Assembly: GCA_963662175.1 (NCBI GenBank)
Contig: OY759214.1
Location: 80,798,037 to 80,862,036 of the forward strand
DNA length: 64,000 nt
Direction of reading: 5' to 3'
Source of the DNA: Aradus depressus
Lineage: Eukaryota > Arthropoda > Insecta > Hemiptera > Aradidae
A program made the translations under genes and the position numbers. Position 1 is the stretch's first letter. Each line of letters begins with the position of its first letter. The notes under the pieces are model-generated. The model saw nothing but the letters and a program-made list of their open reading frames with translations. It made no database searches and was not told the DNA's origin. Positions 1 to 13,500 of the stretch are shown here, piece after piece.

Positions 1-582
1 AGTATTCTCTACGGCACAACTCTGATATAAACCAGGGGGGTCAAGCTCAATGCTAAAAGCGTGGCTACATTTTAGTTCAGGCTAGGGGAGTCCAGTCAGT
101 AGTCGACCACAAGATATACAAGTAAGACCTAGATATTTAAATAACATAATGGCATATAAGCATACTGGCAATGTTGCTTACACAATGTATACAAGATAAA
201 TATTTTGGAGAATATTATTTATTTTATTATGCATCAAATAAAGTGAAGTAACATCTCTAGTGCTATGTAGACTTTTTTCTCGGTACTATATAATAAGGTT
301 TATTTAGCTGACATTAGGTCTCAAATTCTTCAACAATTGCTTATTACATACCTAGTTAGCGAGGATGGATTAGGACGCTACATGGATTGAAAAATGACTT
401 TTTCGTTGTGTTTATTAGATTAATAACGACACTAATGAATATATTAATATGTGATTATAAAACGTTCTTAATTTTGTACAATGTAAAATTTCTCAATTAG
501 AAAACAATTTTAATACTAAACTATATATTTAAATTTAAATATATTTGGTCAATATGAAGATGTAGTGAGAAGAGATTATTTT
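1..582. other. AT-rich intergenic DNA, nothing recognised
   Basis: No ORF of note, no tRNA-like box and no clear repeat boundary was seen. The sequence is AT-rich, with short runs such as the palindromic aaatttaaat near 532-540. Confidence 0.5.
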
Positions 583-633
583 ACAGGTTGTAAAATAAAA
601 TATAGTCTGACCTCTCGCAGCATTTTATTTATA

Positions 634-672
634 TATGCTAGCCGGCTTTCGAGATTGCCCTCATCAGACAGT
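634..672 (-). ncRNA. Hammerhead ribozyme-like motif (left arm)
   Basis: Read on the minus strand: CTGATGA, then a short stem-loop GGG-CAAT-CTC, then GAAA, then the palindrome GCCGGC, then TA. This is the type I hammerhead order CUGANGA / stem II / GAAA / stem III / UH. Stem III is self-complementary, so it would pair between two copies. Stem I is weak (3 pairs, one a wobble). The core is complete by eye; activity is untested. Confidence 0.6.
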
Positions 673-986
673 CTGATAATATAATTTTGAAGTTACCATA
701 ATTAAAATTTTTTAATAAATACAATTAAAAATATTTTTAAAATTTTGAAAAAACTTGCATAAAAAATCTAAAAACTAACAATTTAAAATTTCATGGATGG
801 GGACAGATATGTTATTCCTGTCCCTCATCTGAGTCACAACTCTCAACAGGAATAACATATCTGTGCCATCCAATGAAATTTTAAATTGTTAATGTTATTA
901 GCTTTTTAAAATTTTAAATTTTTTTTTTAATTTTATTTATTAAAACAATTTAATTGTGTTAATTTCAAAATTATTTGATGTGAGAC

Positions 987-1024
987 TGCCTGATGATGAG
1001 CGCAACCTCGAAAGCCGGCTAGCA
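987..1024 (+). ncRNA. Hammerhead ribozyme-like motif (right arm)
   Basis: CTGATGA lies at 990-996, stem II is GAG/CTC around a CGCAAC loop, GAAA is at 1010-1013, the palindrome GCCGGC is at 1014-1019, and the predicted cleavage is after A1021. Stem I is TGC (987-989) with GCA (1022-1024). All conserved core bases of a type I hammerhead are present. The palindromic stem III suggests a dimeric ribozyme, as reported for Penelope-like elements. Confidence 0.65.
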
Positions 1025-1076
1025 AATATAAATAAAATCTGTGATAGGTCAGACTATATTTTATTTTACAACCTGT

Positions 1077-2184
1077 CGTATATTTGGTTAATAAATATTT
1101 TCAATCATTTTCATTACACCTTTTTCACTGTTCTTATTGCAAAATTAACAAATGTTAATTGTTAATACGAGTAAATGGCAACAAATAAACAAAAAAGTGG
1201 GTATACTGGATTTGAATTTTGTCAGGTTCCCGCCATAGGGCCGGTTAGTTCAATCTGGTAAAAGAAGGGCTGCAAGTTGCTACAACGTTTTTACCATGGA
1301 GTTTCCCTTCTGTTTATATTATGTTATTCAGTGATAGTTTTGCCTTGCACTGGTCTAGATTTGCCTCTCTGTCTCAATAGCCCAGACTGAGATGTTCCGG
1401 GCCTCCTATGATTTCCCCAGGTTCCTCATCGTAGTTTGACTATTGTATTATTTTCTCATTTATTCCGTACTGTCTGCATTCTACATATTACTTTTTCTAA
1501 GAAAATGTTCTTAATGCAATAAGTGAGTTGAATAATCTTGAACAAGAGTGTTCCTTTTTCGTTGATTCATTCATTCTTTCTTAGATCAACTTACAAAGTT
1601 ACACAAAATAGCAATAACAATTATAAAACAAATATATATACAATATATATGTATATTATACATATATAAATTTACATAAAAAATATATAAGAAATAATGA
1701 ATGATTGAAAAGCAGATTCGACGACGTTAAAAAGGATATCTATGGAGGAACTCACAAAAAAATAAAAATGAAAGCTAGGTATGAAATGTTATTGAATATG
1801 AAACACGATTTTTATATTATGGTAATTGTATTATTTTTGAACAATGAGAAAAAAATTCCGTTTTTGAATAGAGTGTTTCCTCTAACATAAACATTTTTAG
1901 TTGAAGTTTGAATTTTGTTATTGTTTCTACTGTCTTCAAGAAGTAGGGAATGATCCTGAAGGAGCCATAATCTGCAGCGATATTTTTGTCAATAACCAAT
2001 TATCCAGGTAATTGATAATATATTTTGCGTATTGTATTTATTTATTGTACTTGTAGCTTCAGTTGTTATTCCAAATTTCTTTATGATACAAAACAGAGTA
2101 AATGAATAATTATAATAATTTTCTTTTCTTTGAAGATACAAATTATCCTCTCGCAAATAGTTTGTTCTTATATATAATACACCT
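1077..2184. other. Intergenic, no gene recognised
   Basis: Mixed AT-rich sequence with a TA-rich stretch around 1627-1690. Short ORFs here (for example 1705-1890) look random: low complexity, Lys/Met/Asn-rich, and no family recognised. Confidence 0.45.
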
Positions 2185-2503
2185 AGGGCGCCGGTAGCTC
2201 AGTTGTATGCATGCTTGCCTTCTCAGCTCAAGATAGCGGGTTCGAAACCCGACCGAGGCTCTTAGTTTATTTTATCTGGGCCGTAAGATAAACTTGAGCA
2301 CACCGTCCTTCGGATGGGACGTTAAGCGATGGTCCCGAGCCTGTACGATGTCAGGTACTCGTTAAAGGCCCTTGTCCTAGTTGAATAAAAATTTAGGGTA
2401 GGCAACATTTAGGACTCCCATAGTAGAATCGGGCTTATGTCCACCAGATAGATGAAAGAGCGCTTTGGTAGTAGGCGATATGACCTCGTAGTTAACCTAT
2501 AAT
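2185..2503 (+). mobile_element. tRNA-derived SINE, near full length
   Basis: Begins gggcgccggtagctcag with a pol III A box, has a B box (gggttcgaaaccc) about 45 nt later, then the conserved middle part (ccttcggatgggacgttaag) and the tail module ending at the 'gacctcgtagtta' block. It matches the other SINE copies in the window along its length. The 3' end is slightly shortened. Confidence 0.85.
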
Positions 2504-2810
2504 AAAACATAATTGATCTTTTTAACACCTACATTATGAAAAAAGTTCTATCTATAATAATATGTAATGGAAAATAAACGTACATATTGAGTTGTCAAGT
2601 TAAATAATGGTACTATGATTTTGTTATGACAATACCTACTTTTATTTATTATTTTTAATTTTATTATTATAGACATATATTTTTTTGTAAAATACTTATT
2701 ATGATTAACTCTGCCTTTCCTCATGATTGCGATGTCTTTAGCATCAAAAAGAAACTTTGAAATAACAATTAAAGCCGTGGAGGTACAATAAATAATACAT
2801 ACACAAAATT

Positions 2811-3035
2811 AGGTTCGAAACCCGGCCCTTAGGTATTTTATCTGGCAGGTGAAAAAACCTTGAGCACACCATCCTTCTGATGGGACGTTTAGCTATGGTC
2901 CCGAGCCTGTGCTTTGTCAGGTACTCATTAAGGACCACTATCCAAGGGAATAATCCTAGTTGGTAACTTTTAGGGCTCATGTTTACCAAAGAGCGCTATG
3001 ATAGTAGATGATATGACCTTGTAGTTAAAGCATGA
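2811..3035 (+). mobile_element. tRNA-derived SINE, 5'-truncated
   Basis: Starts at the B box (aggttcgaaacccggcc), keeps the middle module (tccttctgatgggacg) and the tail module through gaccttgtagttaaag. More diverged than the copy at 2185. Confidence 0.75.
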
Positions 3036-3099
3036 CCATGAGTCAAAATACCTATTTTAAGTATAAATATTTATATAACATATTTTTTCATATAAATAT

Positions 3100-3300
3100 T
3101 TTTTTTAATATGTTATTCTTAATTACCTGGATAATTGGTTATTGTACAAAAATATATCGTCAATTATCCAAATAATTTGCAATTGGTCAAAAAATGAATT
3201 ATCATTTGGTAATTGGTAGAAATGAATTACCAATTACGCAAATAGTTTGCAATTGGTCATAAATAAATTGTTAATTATCCAATTAATTGATACTATTGTA
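3100..3300. repeat. Degenerate tandem motif aattatccaattggt
   Basis: A motif of the kind 'aattaccaatta..gcaaattggtcata' recurs about every 50 nt with many changes (3125-3290). It contains small inverted pairs (aattatcc / ggataatt). No protein-coding signal. Its origin is unknown. Confidence 0.4.
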
Positions 3301-3805
3301 GTGTTAGCGTGAACTTGTTCGTCCACACACGAAACAGATCTCCTCTTGTCACGGTTCGGATATTGACTACGATCGAGACAGTAAACACTCCATGTCTCTA
3401 TACTATATTCCTTCGTATTTAAAATATATATATTTTTTTCAAGCTTAGTTTTGTTTTTCTTATTTAATTAATATAACAAATGATTAGTGTAAGGAATGAT
3501 TTTCTTCAATTTTCCTTTAGTTTGATTGTTGTTACAATTCTTGAATGAATTTAACTATTCTGATGGCAATCTATAACTTAACTCCTAATAAATTAAGGTT
3601 CCTCCATTATTCATGACTTTTCAATTTCCTTCGACCCATTATTTTATGACTAATTAATAGAGTTTGAAAATGTATCTTTATTTATTATCCATTATTTGGT
3701 TAATTGATAATATCGTTTTAGAAAAATATTATTTATTTCCGAAAATTTTCGACAAAATGTATCATCACAAAATGTATATATGAAAATATATATATACTCA
3801 AAATT

Positions 3806-4333
3806 TTATATATGTGACCCGAACTTCATATGGACATCCCCTTTCTACATTCAGCCAAATCGGCTAAAGGGAATTGGAAATTAGGGGAAACTCAAAAACT
3901 CTAATAACTGCCATTGTAATAAATGTATTAACCCAAAATTTCAAATGTGAATTTTAAACGCCATAAGGACGAGATCAATTTTCATAGGAATCGGCAAAAG
4001 GGAAAGAGGGAATCAGAGGGGGGCAAAATCCCCAACAACTGCCGATGTAATGTATTGACATGAAATTTCATATTTGAACATAACCTGTCAAATTTCAGCG
4101 ATATCGGACGAAGGGAAAAGGAAGTTCAGGGGAGGGGCCTCAATTCAAAAATCATAATAACTGCCGATATAATGAATTTATCGGCACAAAATTTAGTGTG
4201 AGTATTTAGGAGCCCCTATGTAAGTATTGAATAATAACGCAAACGGTCGACTGGTTTTGGGGAGCGAAAAGAAAAAAAATTGCATTATTTCGATCTGGGG
4301 AAGTACATTACTGGTGATTCACGGTTTTTTGTT
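3806..4333 (+). repeat. Interspersed repeat of the 'acttcccca' family
   Basis: Contains two or three of the family's internal units (cagccaaatcggctaaaggg, then aactgccgatgtaatg) and ends ggggaagtacattactggtgattcac. The same block order is seen at 50645-52290, 39310-39830 and elsewhere. No coding capacity is apparent. The class is unknown. Confidence 0.65.
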
Positions 4334-4343
4334 TTTTTTTGAC

Positions 4344-4382
4344 TTCCTGATGTCGAGGGTAACCTCGAAAGCCGGCTAGTAC
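4344..4382 (+). ncRNA. Decayed hammerhead motif just upstream of sarcoglycan exon 1
   Basis: Reads CTGATGT, a stem CGAGG-GTAA-CCTCG, AAA, the palindrome GCCGGC, then TAG. It is nearly identical to the motif at 987-1024, but the last A of CTGATGA is T, which should disable catalysis. It lies about 40 nt before the first recognised start codon. Confidence 0.5.
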
Positions 4383-4420
4383 ATAATAATAAATAATAAA
4401 TTCCATGGTATGTTGCCAGG

Positions 4421-4585
4421 ATGGAGACTGTGGATGGGCGGAGCGGAGAGTGGTCAGCGCCTCATATGGGGATCTACGGGTGGAGGAAGCGATGTCTCTA
4501 TCTGCTCGTCTTGACACTCCTGGTTCTCGTCTGTCTCAATCTGGCTCTCACCCTCTGGGTCCTCAGGGTGATGAAGTTCAACACG
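4421..4585 (+). CDS. Sgcd: Sarcoglycan coding exon 1 (start and membrane span)
   Basis: Encodes residues 1-55. [11 protein letters not shown] (17-27) is the hallmark juxtamembrane motif of gamma/delta-sarcoglycans, with WRKR giving the positive-inside rule for a type II protein. The leucine-rich span follows at about 25-50, ending RVMKFNT. The donor is ACG|gtgagt at 4586. The start is ATG 4421, because an in-frame TAA lies at 4397 and the N-terminus has the expected length. A possible acceptor (gccag) ends at 4419, so the exon could be preceded by a non-coding exon; its pyrimidine tract is poor, and a nearby transcription start is the alternative. Confidence 0.93.
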
Positions 4586-7500
4586 GTGAGTAGGCAAAAC
4601 TTCAGTATCCATAGAAATTCTCACTTAAATTATGTATAAGTCGAACATCAAGGGAGACGCCAAAAAATTCGAGTTATAGAGTTTTCGACTTATGGAGGAT
4701 TTCGACTTGGGCGGATTTTGATTCGACTTGTATAGGTTAAGATTGATTCTAACTAATTTTGAGTTAGAGACGTGAAATAAATAAAAAATCAAGTTACAGA
4801 GGTAACAAACATATTTATATTTATTATAAATTAACATTATTTCAAAACATCCTTAAAATAAAAAATACGTAGTATATGTAGGTATTAAAGAAAGTCAGTA
4901 ATTTTTTTTTGCTTTAGATAATTGGTAATCCTATTTATTGTATACTCCTAAATTGTTTCCAAGAAACAATGTTGTACATTGTCGGCAAATTCTTAAAGTC
5001 GGTAACTTATTTTTCTTCGAGCTATAGAGGTAATAAGTTTCAAATAATCGAGTTGTAAAGGTTGTAAAATAAAACATTGCTATGTTGGAGATACAGAGGT
5101 CCAATTTATTTTTTCGAGTTATAGAGGGAAAATATGTACCAAAATGGCTTGTAGGGACTCACTGATTATTTCGACTAATAGAGGGTTGAGATTTCGAATA
5201 ATGGAGGTTTTGGGGCTTGAAGGGAAAGGTACAAAACTTTTTTTCGAGTTTTGGAGGTTTTCGACTTATCGAGGTTCGACTTAAAGAGGTTCTACTGTAA
5301 TAATATTTTTTTATTTTTAATAAAATAACGTTTGTTGGCGTGTTTAGTATTCAAATGGTGTAGAGAGAGTACCTGACATCGAACAGGTAAACAAAAACCC
5401 TTACAACTGCCGGAGTTATGAACGTATTGAATAATATAACCACTGATTTTCATCCAAAACTGCTATTTTGTTAGACTGGAATGTTTGGATGCGGTTTATA
5501 TTGGCTGCACCTCATAGTTCAAGTCAAGATGAACAGGAATGTCGGGAGGGTACACTTTGTAGAGGATGGGACCAATGATGCTTCCTGTGGGACACACACC
5601 AGCCCGTATAGACTTGAGTACTCAGAACTCACACGGACTCTTGACATGGCGACTATATATATACCTATATATATGGATAGTGTAATGATACCAAAATTAT
5701 GAAACTTATATACTTCATCTTTTCTGGTGTGCTGAGCACGAAAAAAATACTTAAAAAATTCCCCGACCCTTCATTGAGTACCTACTGTATTTTGACAAAT
5801 ACATCAGCTCTTCAAGAGGAGTTCACGTGTTATATCTCACACAGCTTATGAGAAATATAGAAATCATATTAGGTAACTGAATTTAGAAATTGCAATAGCT
5901 TCATTTTCTTCGAAAATTCGCTAAAAGTAACGTCTGCGTCTTCTTCGGACGAATTTATCACTTTAAAATTAAGTTTCTCCCAAATTCGCAAATTTTTGTA
6001 AAAACAGATTTTATTTTATGGTTATCTGATGAAAATACTTTAAGAAGGCGAACAATGCCCGGCAACAACAAAAACTGATTTTTTTCAGTAGTTTTTTGTT
6101 AAGCAGTGACGCTAATGATAGTAATTATAATTCAGTACAATTACCTTGAGAAAAGATCTCCATATTTAAGACAATAAAATAATTAAAAAGATTGGGTTTT
6201 AACACGTTATACATTTTTGTATTTTGGCCAGGTTTTGAGGCCTCTTGCCCCAGTGTGCGTCAGTAGTAATGTAAACTTAGCTTCCTGTCGACTACTTTTG
6301 CTTAGAGTGGGGTGGTTTACCTGTAGATAGCCCGTTGCTAAATGCCACTGCATTTAAATCCAAATACGTTAATAAGGTCATGAATGTTGGCTGGTATATT
6401 TGGGGCGAACCACTACTTAGGTTATTATCGCCCGTCCGTGTTATATTTATTGTTTTTACTGAGCCAGGGCACTCTTTATACAAATGACGGAAATAAGGAC
6501 TATGAGTCCTCAATAGGCATGATGGGATCCGATAGGAGGCCAGGGGATAATGAATGTAACAATATCTGAGCTTAAATGTCTTTAAAAAAATAAATATTAA
6601 ATACAATGATAATATAAAACGTTGGGTATATGTTTACTCATTTCCTACGTCTTCATTGCTTAAAAAGTCTTGCCAGCGTTTGTATCTCCACTCCAGGAGA
6701 TGTAACATGACGGAATATTTGAGGTAAGCAAAGAAAAAACAAATTGTTCTACCCTTATTTTACAAGGGATGATATATTTATATATTTTGATTGATGATAT
6801 GGGATATTGGACTGACGATCAAGAAACGGGGTCTCATATGAATGGAATTCGGTGTCTTATGAAAGAAGCTTCTCAGCCACGATATTATACGATCGTTTAC
6901 ATTCGTGTTGTAAGCCATAAATCAGAAGATTCTAGAGGGGTGGAGTTTTATTAAAATATCAGAGGGAAGATGAGGAGGAGGTAGAGTTGATATATGCACA
7001 TTCTTCACGTAGCCCCCCCACCACCATCCCTTAAGTCGGTTACCTGATATTTCTTTAGGTGTCCTCATATAAGAACCACTAGGTTCCTTATCTAATATAA
7101 TGTATATTACCAAAGAGAAACCTGCAGGTTTTAGACTCATAATGTCATTGAAATAGATCCTCTAACGTCAAACTGAACTAATAACTGATAATGTCTTCTA
7201 ATGTCAAACTGAACTAATAACTGAAAATGACCTTTAATGGCAAACTGAAATAATAACTGTCAATGACTTTTAATGGCAAACTGAACTAATAACTGACAAT
7301 GCCTTCTAATGACAAACTGAACTAATAACTGATAACTGATAATGCCTTCTAATGTCTAACTGAATAACTGGTAATGTCATCGAAACTGAATTCGCATTGT
7401 TTCTAAAAGTAGATTCTTTTTTTTCCCCAAGAAACTCTAAGGATTAAAGCATTTGTTTGTATATAATTGTTGTCTATATATCTATACCTCGGAGGTAAAC

Positions 7501-10500
7501 TGCACTAGGTATGTCAGTTTTTTTCCAAAATCTGTTTTTTGCACTAAGTTGTACACCTGTTTGAGCTCTATTTAGTGGTATACTGCAACATGTCCTTTTT
7601 AAAGTAATTACAAAATAACAGGTTGGTAAACTGCACTAACCCTAATGTCAATTTGGGGAGGAACAAAACTAACGCTTTTTTATTTCGAGGCAATAAAAAT
7701 GTACAAATATTTATCTTTTAATGCGGCCTGAGTATTTCAATGAATGGTTTAGAATAACTGTTGTAGTTATGAAAGAATGGAAATTTAATGTCATTGTTGT
7801 GAAATTGACAGATCAAAATTTGAAAGCGCTCTGCTGCAAAATTGGGTTTCTATCACATAGTGCAGTTTACCTCCGAGATGTAGATATATATTCGATCCCA
7901 ACAAGAAATGATGGGTAACCGGAACAAGAATTGTCATTTTTTTTACTTTTTCAGTTAAACGAATTTTAGTAGGAGTTATGTCAGAAATTGGATGTTGAGT
8001 TTTCACTGGATTACAATTTTAAAATTCAAATATTTATTCGAGGTAAAATATTATGTAGATTTGCCTTTTGGGGTTCCAGTTCCCCCTCTATTCTAGGATG
8101 AGACATATAAAACATAAAATGTGAACTAGCTCTTAAAAAATATACCATGTGGCCTCACAAAGTTATACATGAGGGGGGCTCTGAAACATAAAAAAATCGC
8201 CACTCTTTAATGGTCGAATCGTTGCTGACAGGGCAACGCCCGGGTAATCTGCTAGTATTATTATTTTATATCGTTTGAAAAAAATAAATGAAACATTTCT
8301 TTTGTCTGGATGTAATTTCTGCTCAGGGAAAGTATTGAGAACAGTTTTACCAGTTACTACAACTGATATTATACTCATTTATAGTTTTCATGGTTAACTT
8401 ACAAAAACAGGGTGTGTTATACACAGAATCCGCAAGTTCCAAGTGAAACTTCTTTAGTTTACTAGCAATTATGACTTCTTACTAGGTTTATTTTTTTCCA
8501 TAATTGAAAGGTGCATATAGGATATATCTATATATATATATATATATATATAAAGTATAATTGAATTAGAAGAATTAATTTCTAAAATTTAAGAAATCAA
8601 TTTTATATCATCAACGTATGTTTTATATATTCTATTTACACATTTAATTATTAGTTTTTACCTCGATTGTCATTTCGTTCATTATCAGTTACAGCATTTA
8701 CAGGAAAATTCTCTAATGAATTGAAAACAATAATGAAACAATAGATTTAATAATTATTTATTATAAATATTAAATATTAAAAATATTAATTATTAAATAT
8801 TAATATTAATTATTAATATAAATATTACAATGGGTATAATATTGAACAGGTGACTAATATATTATCAGCTAGACCCCATTGTTCGTCACTTCTGTTGCAC
8901 TTTCCTTCAGGATCGATATGCAGCTCGGGTTTTGTGTCTCACAAAGATTTAAAAGAAGTTTCACTTCAAAACGTAATGACAAATTTTTTTTTAATTATTA
9001 TTTTTTTATTACCAAAATGTTTTACCTATTTTAGTAGAATTTATTAGACGTTAATTGAACTAATTTTTTGAATTGAGTTAGGTACAGTTGAAGAGACGTG
9101 ATCCCCTAAAGGCATAATTACCACACCTTTGAGGGGGGGTGGGGTGAGGGTCAAACTAAGTTTTCTTCGGGGGGGAACGAGTTGGGAACTGTTTTTGGTC
9201 CTAATGAGGTCTCAACGCCTTCGGGGCCCCTTCCCGCAAGTCCGCAATACACAATAACCATCCGTCCCTTCAGGACTTATTATCTTCTTCAAGCAAAAAA
9301 AAAAAATAATAATAAAGATTTCACATTCATAATTAGGATTTGAAAGAGGGTAGCCTTCAATTATACTTTGAAATTAAATAATAGAATACTTTGAAAGAGA
9401 GAAAGAATAAAAGTTTTAAGAATTATGGGATTGTTGTTGCTGGTTTCATTGTTTCAAGTGTAAAGAAAAAATGTTTTCATCCACAATTCATTGAACACTT
9501 TTTATAACCCCTGATTTTTTTTTAATGTCTTTATTTTCAATATTTACAATCGGTAATATGACCATAAGTAAATTTGATGATACAATTGGAAAAAAAAACA
9601 TAGGTATAGGTATTGAATCTAGCGCTCAACAACTTGGTCATAAGCACAAAAAAAATATATATAAAATAAAAATAAAAAAAAATATATGAATAATATTAAT
9701 ATATATATATTGTGTTTAAGACCAAGTTGTTGAGCGCTAGATTCAAAACCTATACCTATAGGTTTTTTTCCAATTGTATCATTTATATAAGTTACAGTAG
9801 CACTATTGCTGAATCTCTCGCCTCGTGCCTTCCCTATTTTGTAAACTCGTCATTTCACACGGATTTTCCAAGAATTGTTCACGATATTTTTCTCATGACC
9901 CCACTCTCCTGTTTTCCAGAAGACCAGTTCCGTCCTAGCTCCCGAAGGTTTCACATCTCTGTAATTCTTACTGTATATACGTTTTAGTATTATGAAATAA
10001 AAGTGTTTTTTAAAAACCGCCTTCGGCTCTCTCATTATTTAACTTATATATATATATATATAAGATAGTGAAAATATTAAATTTAAATAATAATAAACAA
10101 TAATGATAAAAATGAAATAAAATAAACATAAGAAGTCCTTCAGCTCGAGACCCTTCAAACATCCCCGGTTCTATGTCATCCCCATTCCTCCAACATAATG
10201 AAGACAGGGGAGGCCGTGGGGCTCGAGTGACTCCCCCCCCCCCCCCCCCCCCTGCCTTCTCGCCCCGCCAGTAGTGGAGGTAGGCCAAGAAGGAGAGGAT
10301 AGCTGAAGGTGAGAGAAGTACATGAGAGGAGAACTTGGTCACCACCGGCACTCCCTAAATATTTGTGCTAAATTATAGTAGCAGGTCTCTAGGCCAGCGC
10401 CACCTCAGTCTTCTTTCAAAAAAAGAGGAACAATGTTTAGTTATTCGAAAGTCTTCGTAGTTAGTTAGTTATTTTGACTTATGCCTGGGCTTCAACTAAC

Positions 10501-13500
10501 CTACTACCAGAGCGCTTTTTCCTCGCTCTGTTGAACATGAGTCCGACTCTACTATGGGAGTACTAAATTTGGCCTACTTAGGTCTTTAACGAGTACCTGA
10601 CATCGGACAGGCTCGGGACCATTGCTTAACGTCCCATCCGAAGGCCAGCCTGCTCAAGGTTTTTTTACTTCCCAGATAAAAAACCTAAGGGCCTCAGCCG
10701 AGATTCGAACCCGCAATCTTGAGCTAAGTAAGCAAACATTAGGCGCCCTCTATTAAACCGTAAATTATAGAATAGAAATAGACACTGAGCGTTTCTTATA
10801 CAGTCTTTTGTATCGATTCAGTAGCCCAAATGGTAGACTACTTTTGTAGGGGGAGTGGAAAGTTAATTGATTAATTTGTTCTTGGGAAGTACATCGACAG
10901 TGATTCATCGACCACTTTTTTTTTATTTATTAGCATCGTTTGTGCAGATTTTCAGTTGAATAAATTTGATAGTTTTCAATATATCATCAGGAAATGAGAC
11001 ATGCGGACGTCAGACACTCGTTAAAAGGGTTTTGTTTTGTTTAGTCTTGGAATCCAGATATAACCCTAAAAAAGGGAAGTATCCTTTTTTTCGAGTGTAG
11101 TAATCCCTAGACTCAGGATCTGTGTCTGAGGGCAGAATAAGAAATAGGTTGGTACAACTGTTACAGATACATGACTGGGATGTGTAAGGGTACAACTTAA
11201 AGGAAGGGGCGATCTGCCTCCATGATAATGTTATCCAAGACTTGTTGGAAACCCTCGGATCGGAGGCATTTATCAAAAAGTTAAAGCTTATTGCTTTCCC
11301 TAAAGTTCCTTCAGGAAGAAAAAAAATTAAATTGTAGAAGAATAAATTAATTTAAATAATAATTGGTAAAGGGGAGAAAAACTACAAAAACAATATATAT
11401 ATAAGTTGAACAAGTTCTTTGTTTTTATTTATCTTATTTTGTTTATTAGTTTATATTATCTGGGTGGTAAAATAAACTTAAGCACGTCGTCCTTCGGATG
11501 GGGAGTCAAGCGATGGCCAAAGCCAATACTCGTTATAGACCCCTACCACAGCTGAATAACTTTCTAGAATAGACAAAATTTAGGAGTCGAGTCGGGCTCA
11601 TGTCCACCAGAGTGACTGAAGTGTGCTCTGGTAGTAGGCGATATGACCTCGTAGTTAAAGTCCGGGCATGAGTCATAATAACTAACTATTCTTTTATTTT
11701 TGAATTTTCGTGTTCATAGACACAGGCAGACATGATTTTTTTAAAAATTTTTTAGATCGGGGGATCCAATCCAGTTTCCAATCCAAAATTGATCATCGGA
11801 CAACATGGAATTTTGTTGGAACTCAACATCGAATTTCTGACCGATTAATGTTCGAATACATTCCTGCGGTACGGGACGATATAAGTGGAAATAAATAAAA
11901 AACAAAGAACTTGTATAATTTTAATATTGTCTAATTCCACAAAAATATATACATGAAATGTACCTGTCTCGCCTGTTTCCTCAGCACAAAGTTGACTGGT
12001 AATGATGTAAGCCGAAACTGGAACAGATCATGTAAATATTTTTGAAGAATTAGACAATATAAAATATATACAAATTCTTTGTTCTTTATTTATTTGACCG
12101 ATTTCAAAACATCCTGTATACTTGGTACACCTGGGAAAGAAAGCTATTTCACAATTACGGGTCTCAGGAAAATATACAACTGATTTCAATTATACAAATT
12201 ACCCAGCTAAATTTCAGCTTGACTCTGTCCACTTTGTAACAGTGATAGATAATGATAACATACTCCATCTTCTCATAACTTGTCCAATGTTAAACCAATA
12301 CAGAAACAAATTTATCAATAAATATATTTCACACTATAATGCAATCTCCGATAAAATAATTAATTTGTTAAGTATTGATGATGACGACGATGAAAATATC
12401 AATAATATATTTATTTTCGTAACTAATAGTTTAAAATTTAGAAAAACAGTTTTATTATGATTTGCCCTTTCGTTTACCTTATAAATTTTAATATAACACA
12501 TTTCACAACAGTTGGTATTTTTCTTTTCTTTACTTCGGCCCATATTTATAATGTATCTTCCAAAATTAGTTTTTTGTTCAATTAACTCTGTTTTATTTTA
12601 TATTTTTAATTATAATTTGTATTGATATATAAACTTTTATATAGTATGTTATATACAAAATGTATTACATTTATGTGTGATCTAGTAAGGTCAACCCTTG
12701 CTATGAGATTTGTATCTCTATAAGCAATAAAGTTTCATTTCAATTCAAGTAGAAAGAAGCGTTATGCGTTATTGTTGAACGAAAACAATGCTATTGGACA
12801 TTTCTTGTTTAATTTTTTCTCCATAACACGTCAGCAGCATAAATATCAGAGAGACATAAATTTTAATTGGCATAACGTGACCCTCTCTTAGCCACACCAG
12901 GTATTGAAAAGATCACTGCTTTGCTGAATTTTAAAACAGTGGTTTTAAACACCAGTTTGCATGTTTAGTTTTAACGTTGATCTGTTTTCTCCAACTAGGG
13001 GAGAAGGGTCGTACTCCCTACAACCTGTCAACTTTCTGTAATTTAAATTACTGTAAAATAAGGGAAGTGTTGTAAATTCGTAGCAAATGTGTTAAATTTG
13101 AGAATGAATGTGAGCTGGCCCTATATCGAGAGATGAATCAATGGATGCAATCTGGCTGCTGTCAATGAGTAGATGCAAACCCTGGGAATTGCTTCAATAA
13201 TTTTAGTACAATTGCATTGCAATTACAATTGTAACAATGCATTTGATTGAAATTGCTTCCAACTGTGTCATTTCTCTCTTTTATTGCCTTTACTATTATG
13301 TAATTATTTTAAATAAAAAATGAATCTTTTGTAAAGAGGCCACTTTTATATTCGAAAAGCACCTTTCAGTATATCCGTTCATATTTAGACGTGACTTTTA
13401 TCAAAAATACCCTGTACCTAAATCAGTTCTAAGCATCAATTTTGAATATGTTGTGATGTACAAAAAGTACACACATTGTGAATGTTAAAATTAAATTTTT

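Larger units (their letters stand above)
583..1076. mobile_element. Foldback Penelope-like remnant with two hammerhead motifs
   Basis: The two ends are inverted copies: acaggttgtaaaataaaat at 583 returns as its reverse complement ending at 1076. Each arm holds a hammerhead-like motif facing outward, at 634-672 on the minus strand and 987-1024 on the plus strand. The centre is a second short inverted pair (ggacagatatgttattcc against ggaataacatatctgt). A related single arm lies at 58060-58290. No protein-coding part is visible. Placement among Penelope-like pseudo-LTRs is inferred from the hammerhead architecture. Confidence 0.6.
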
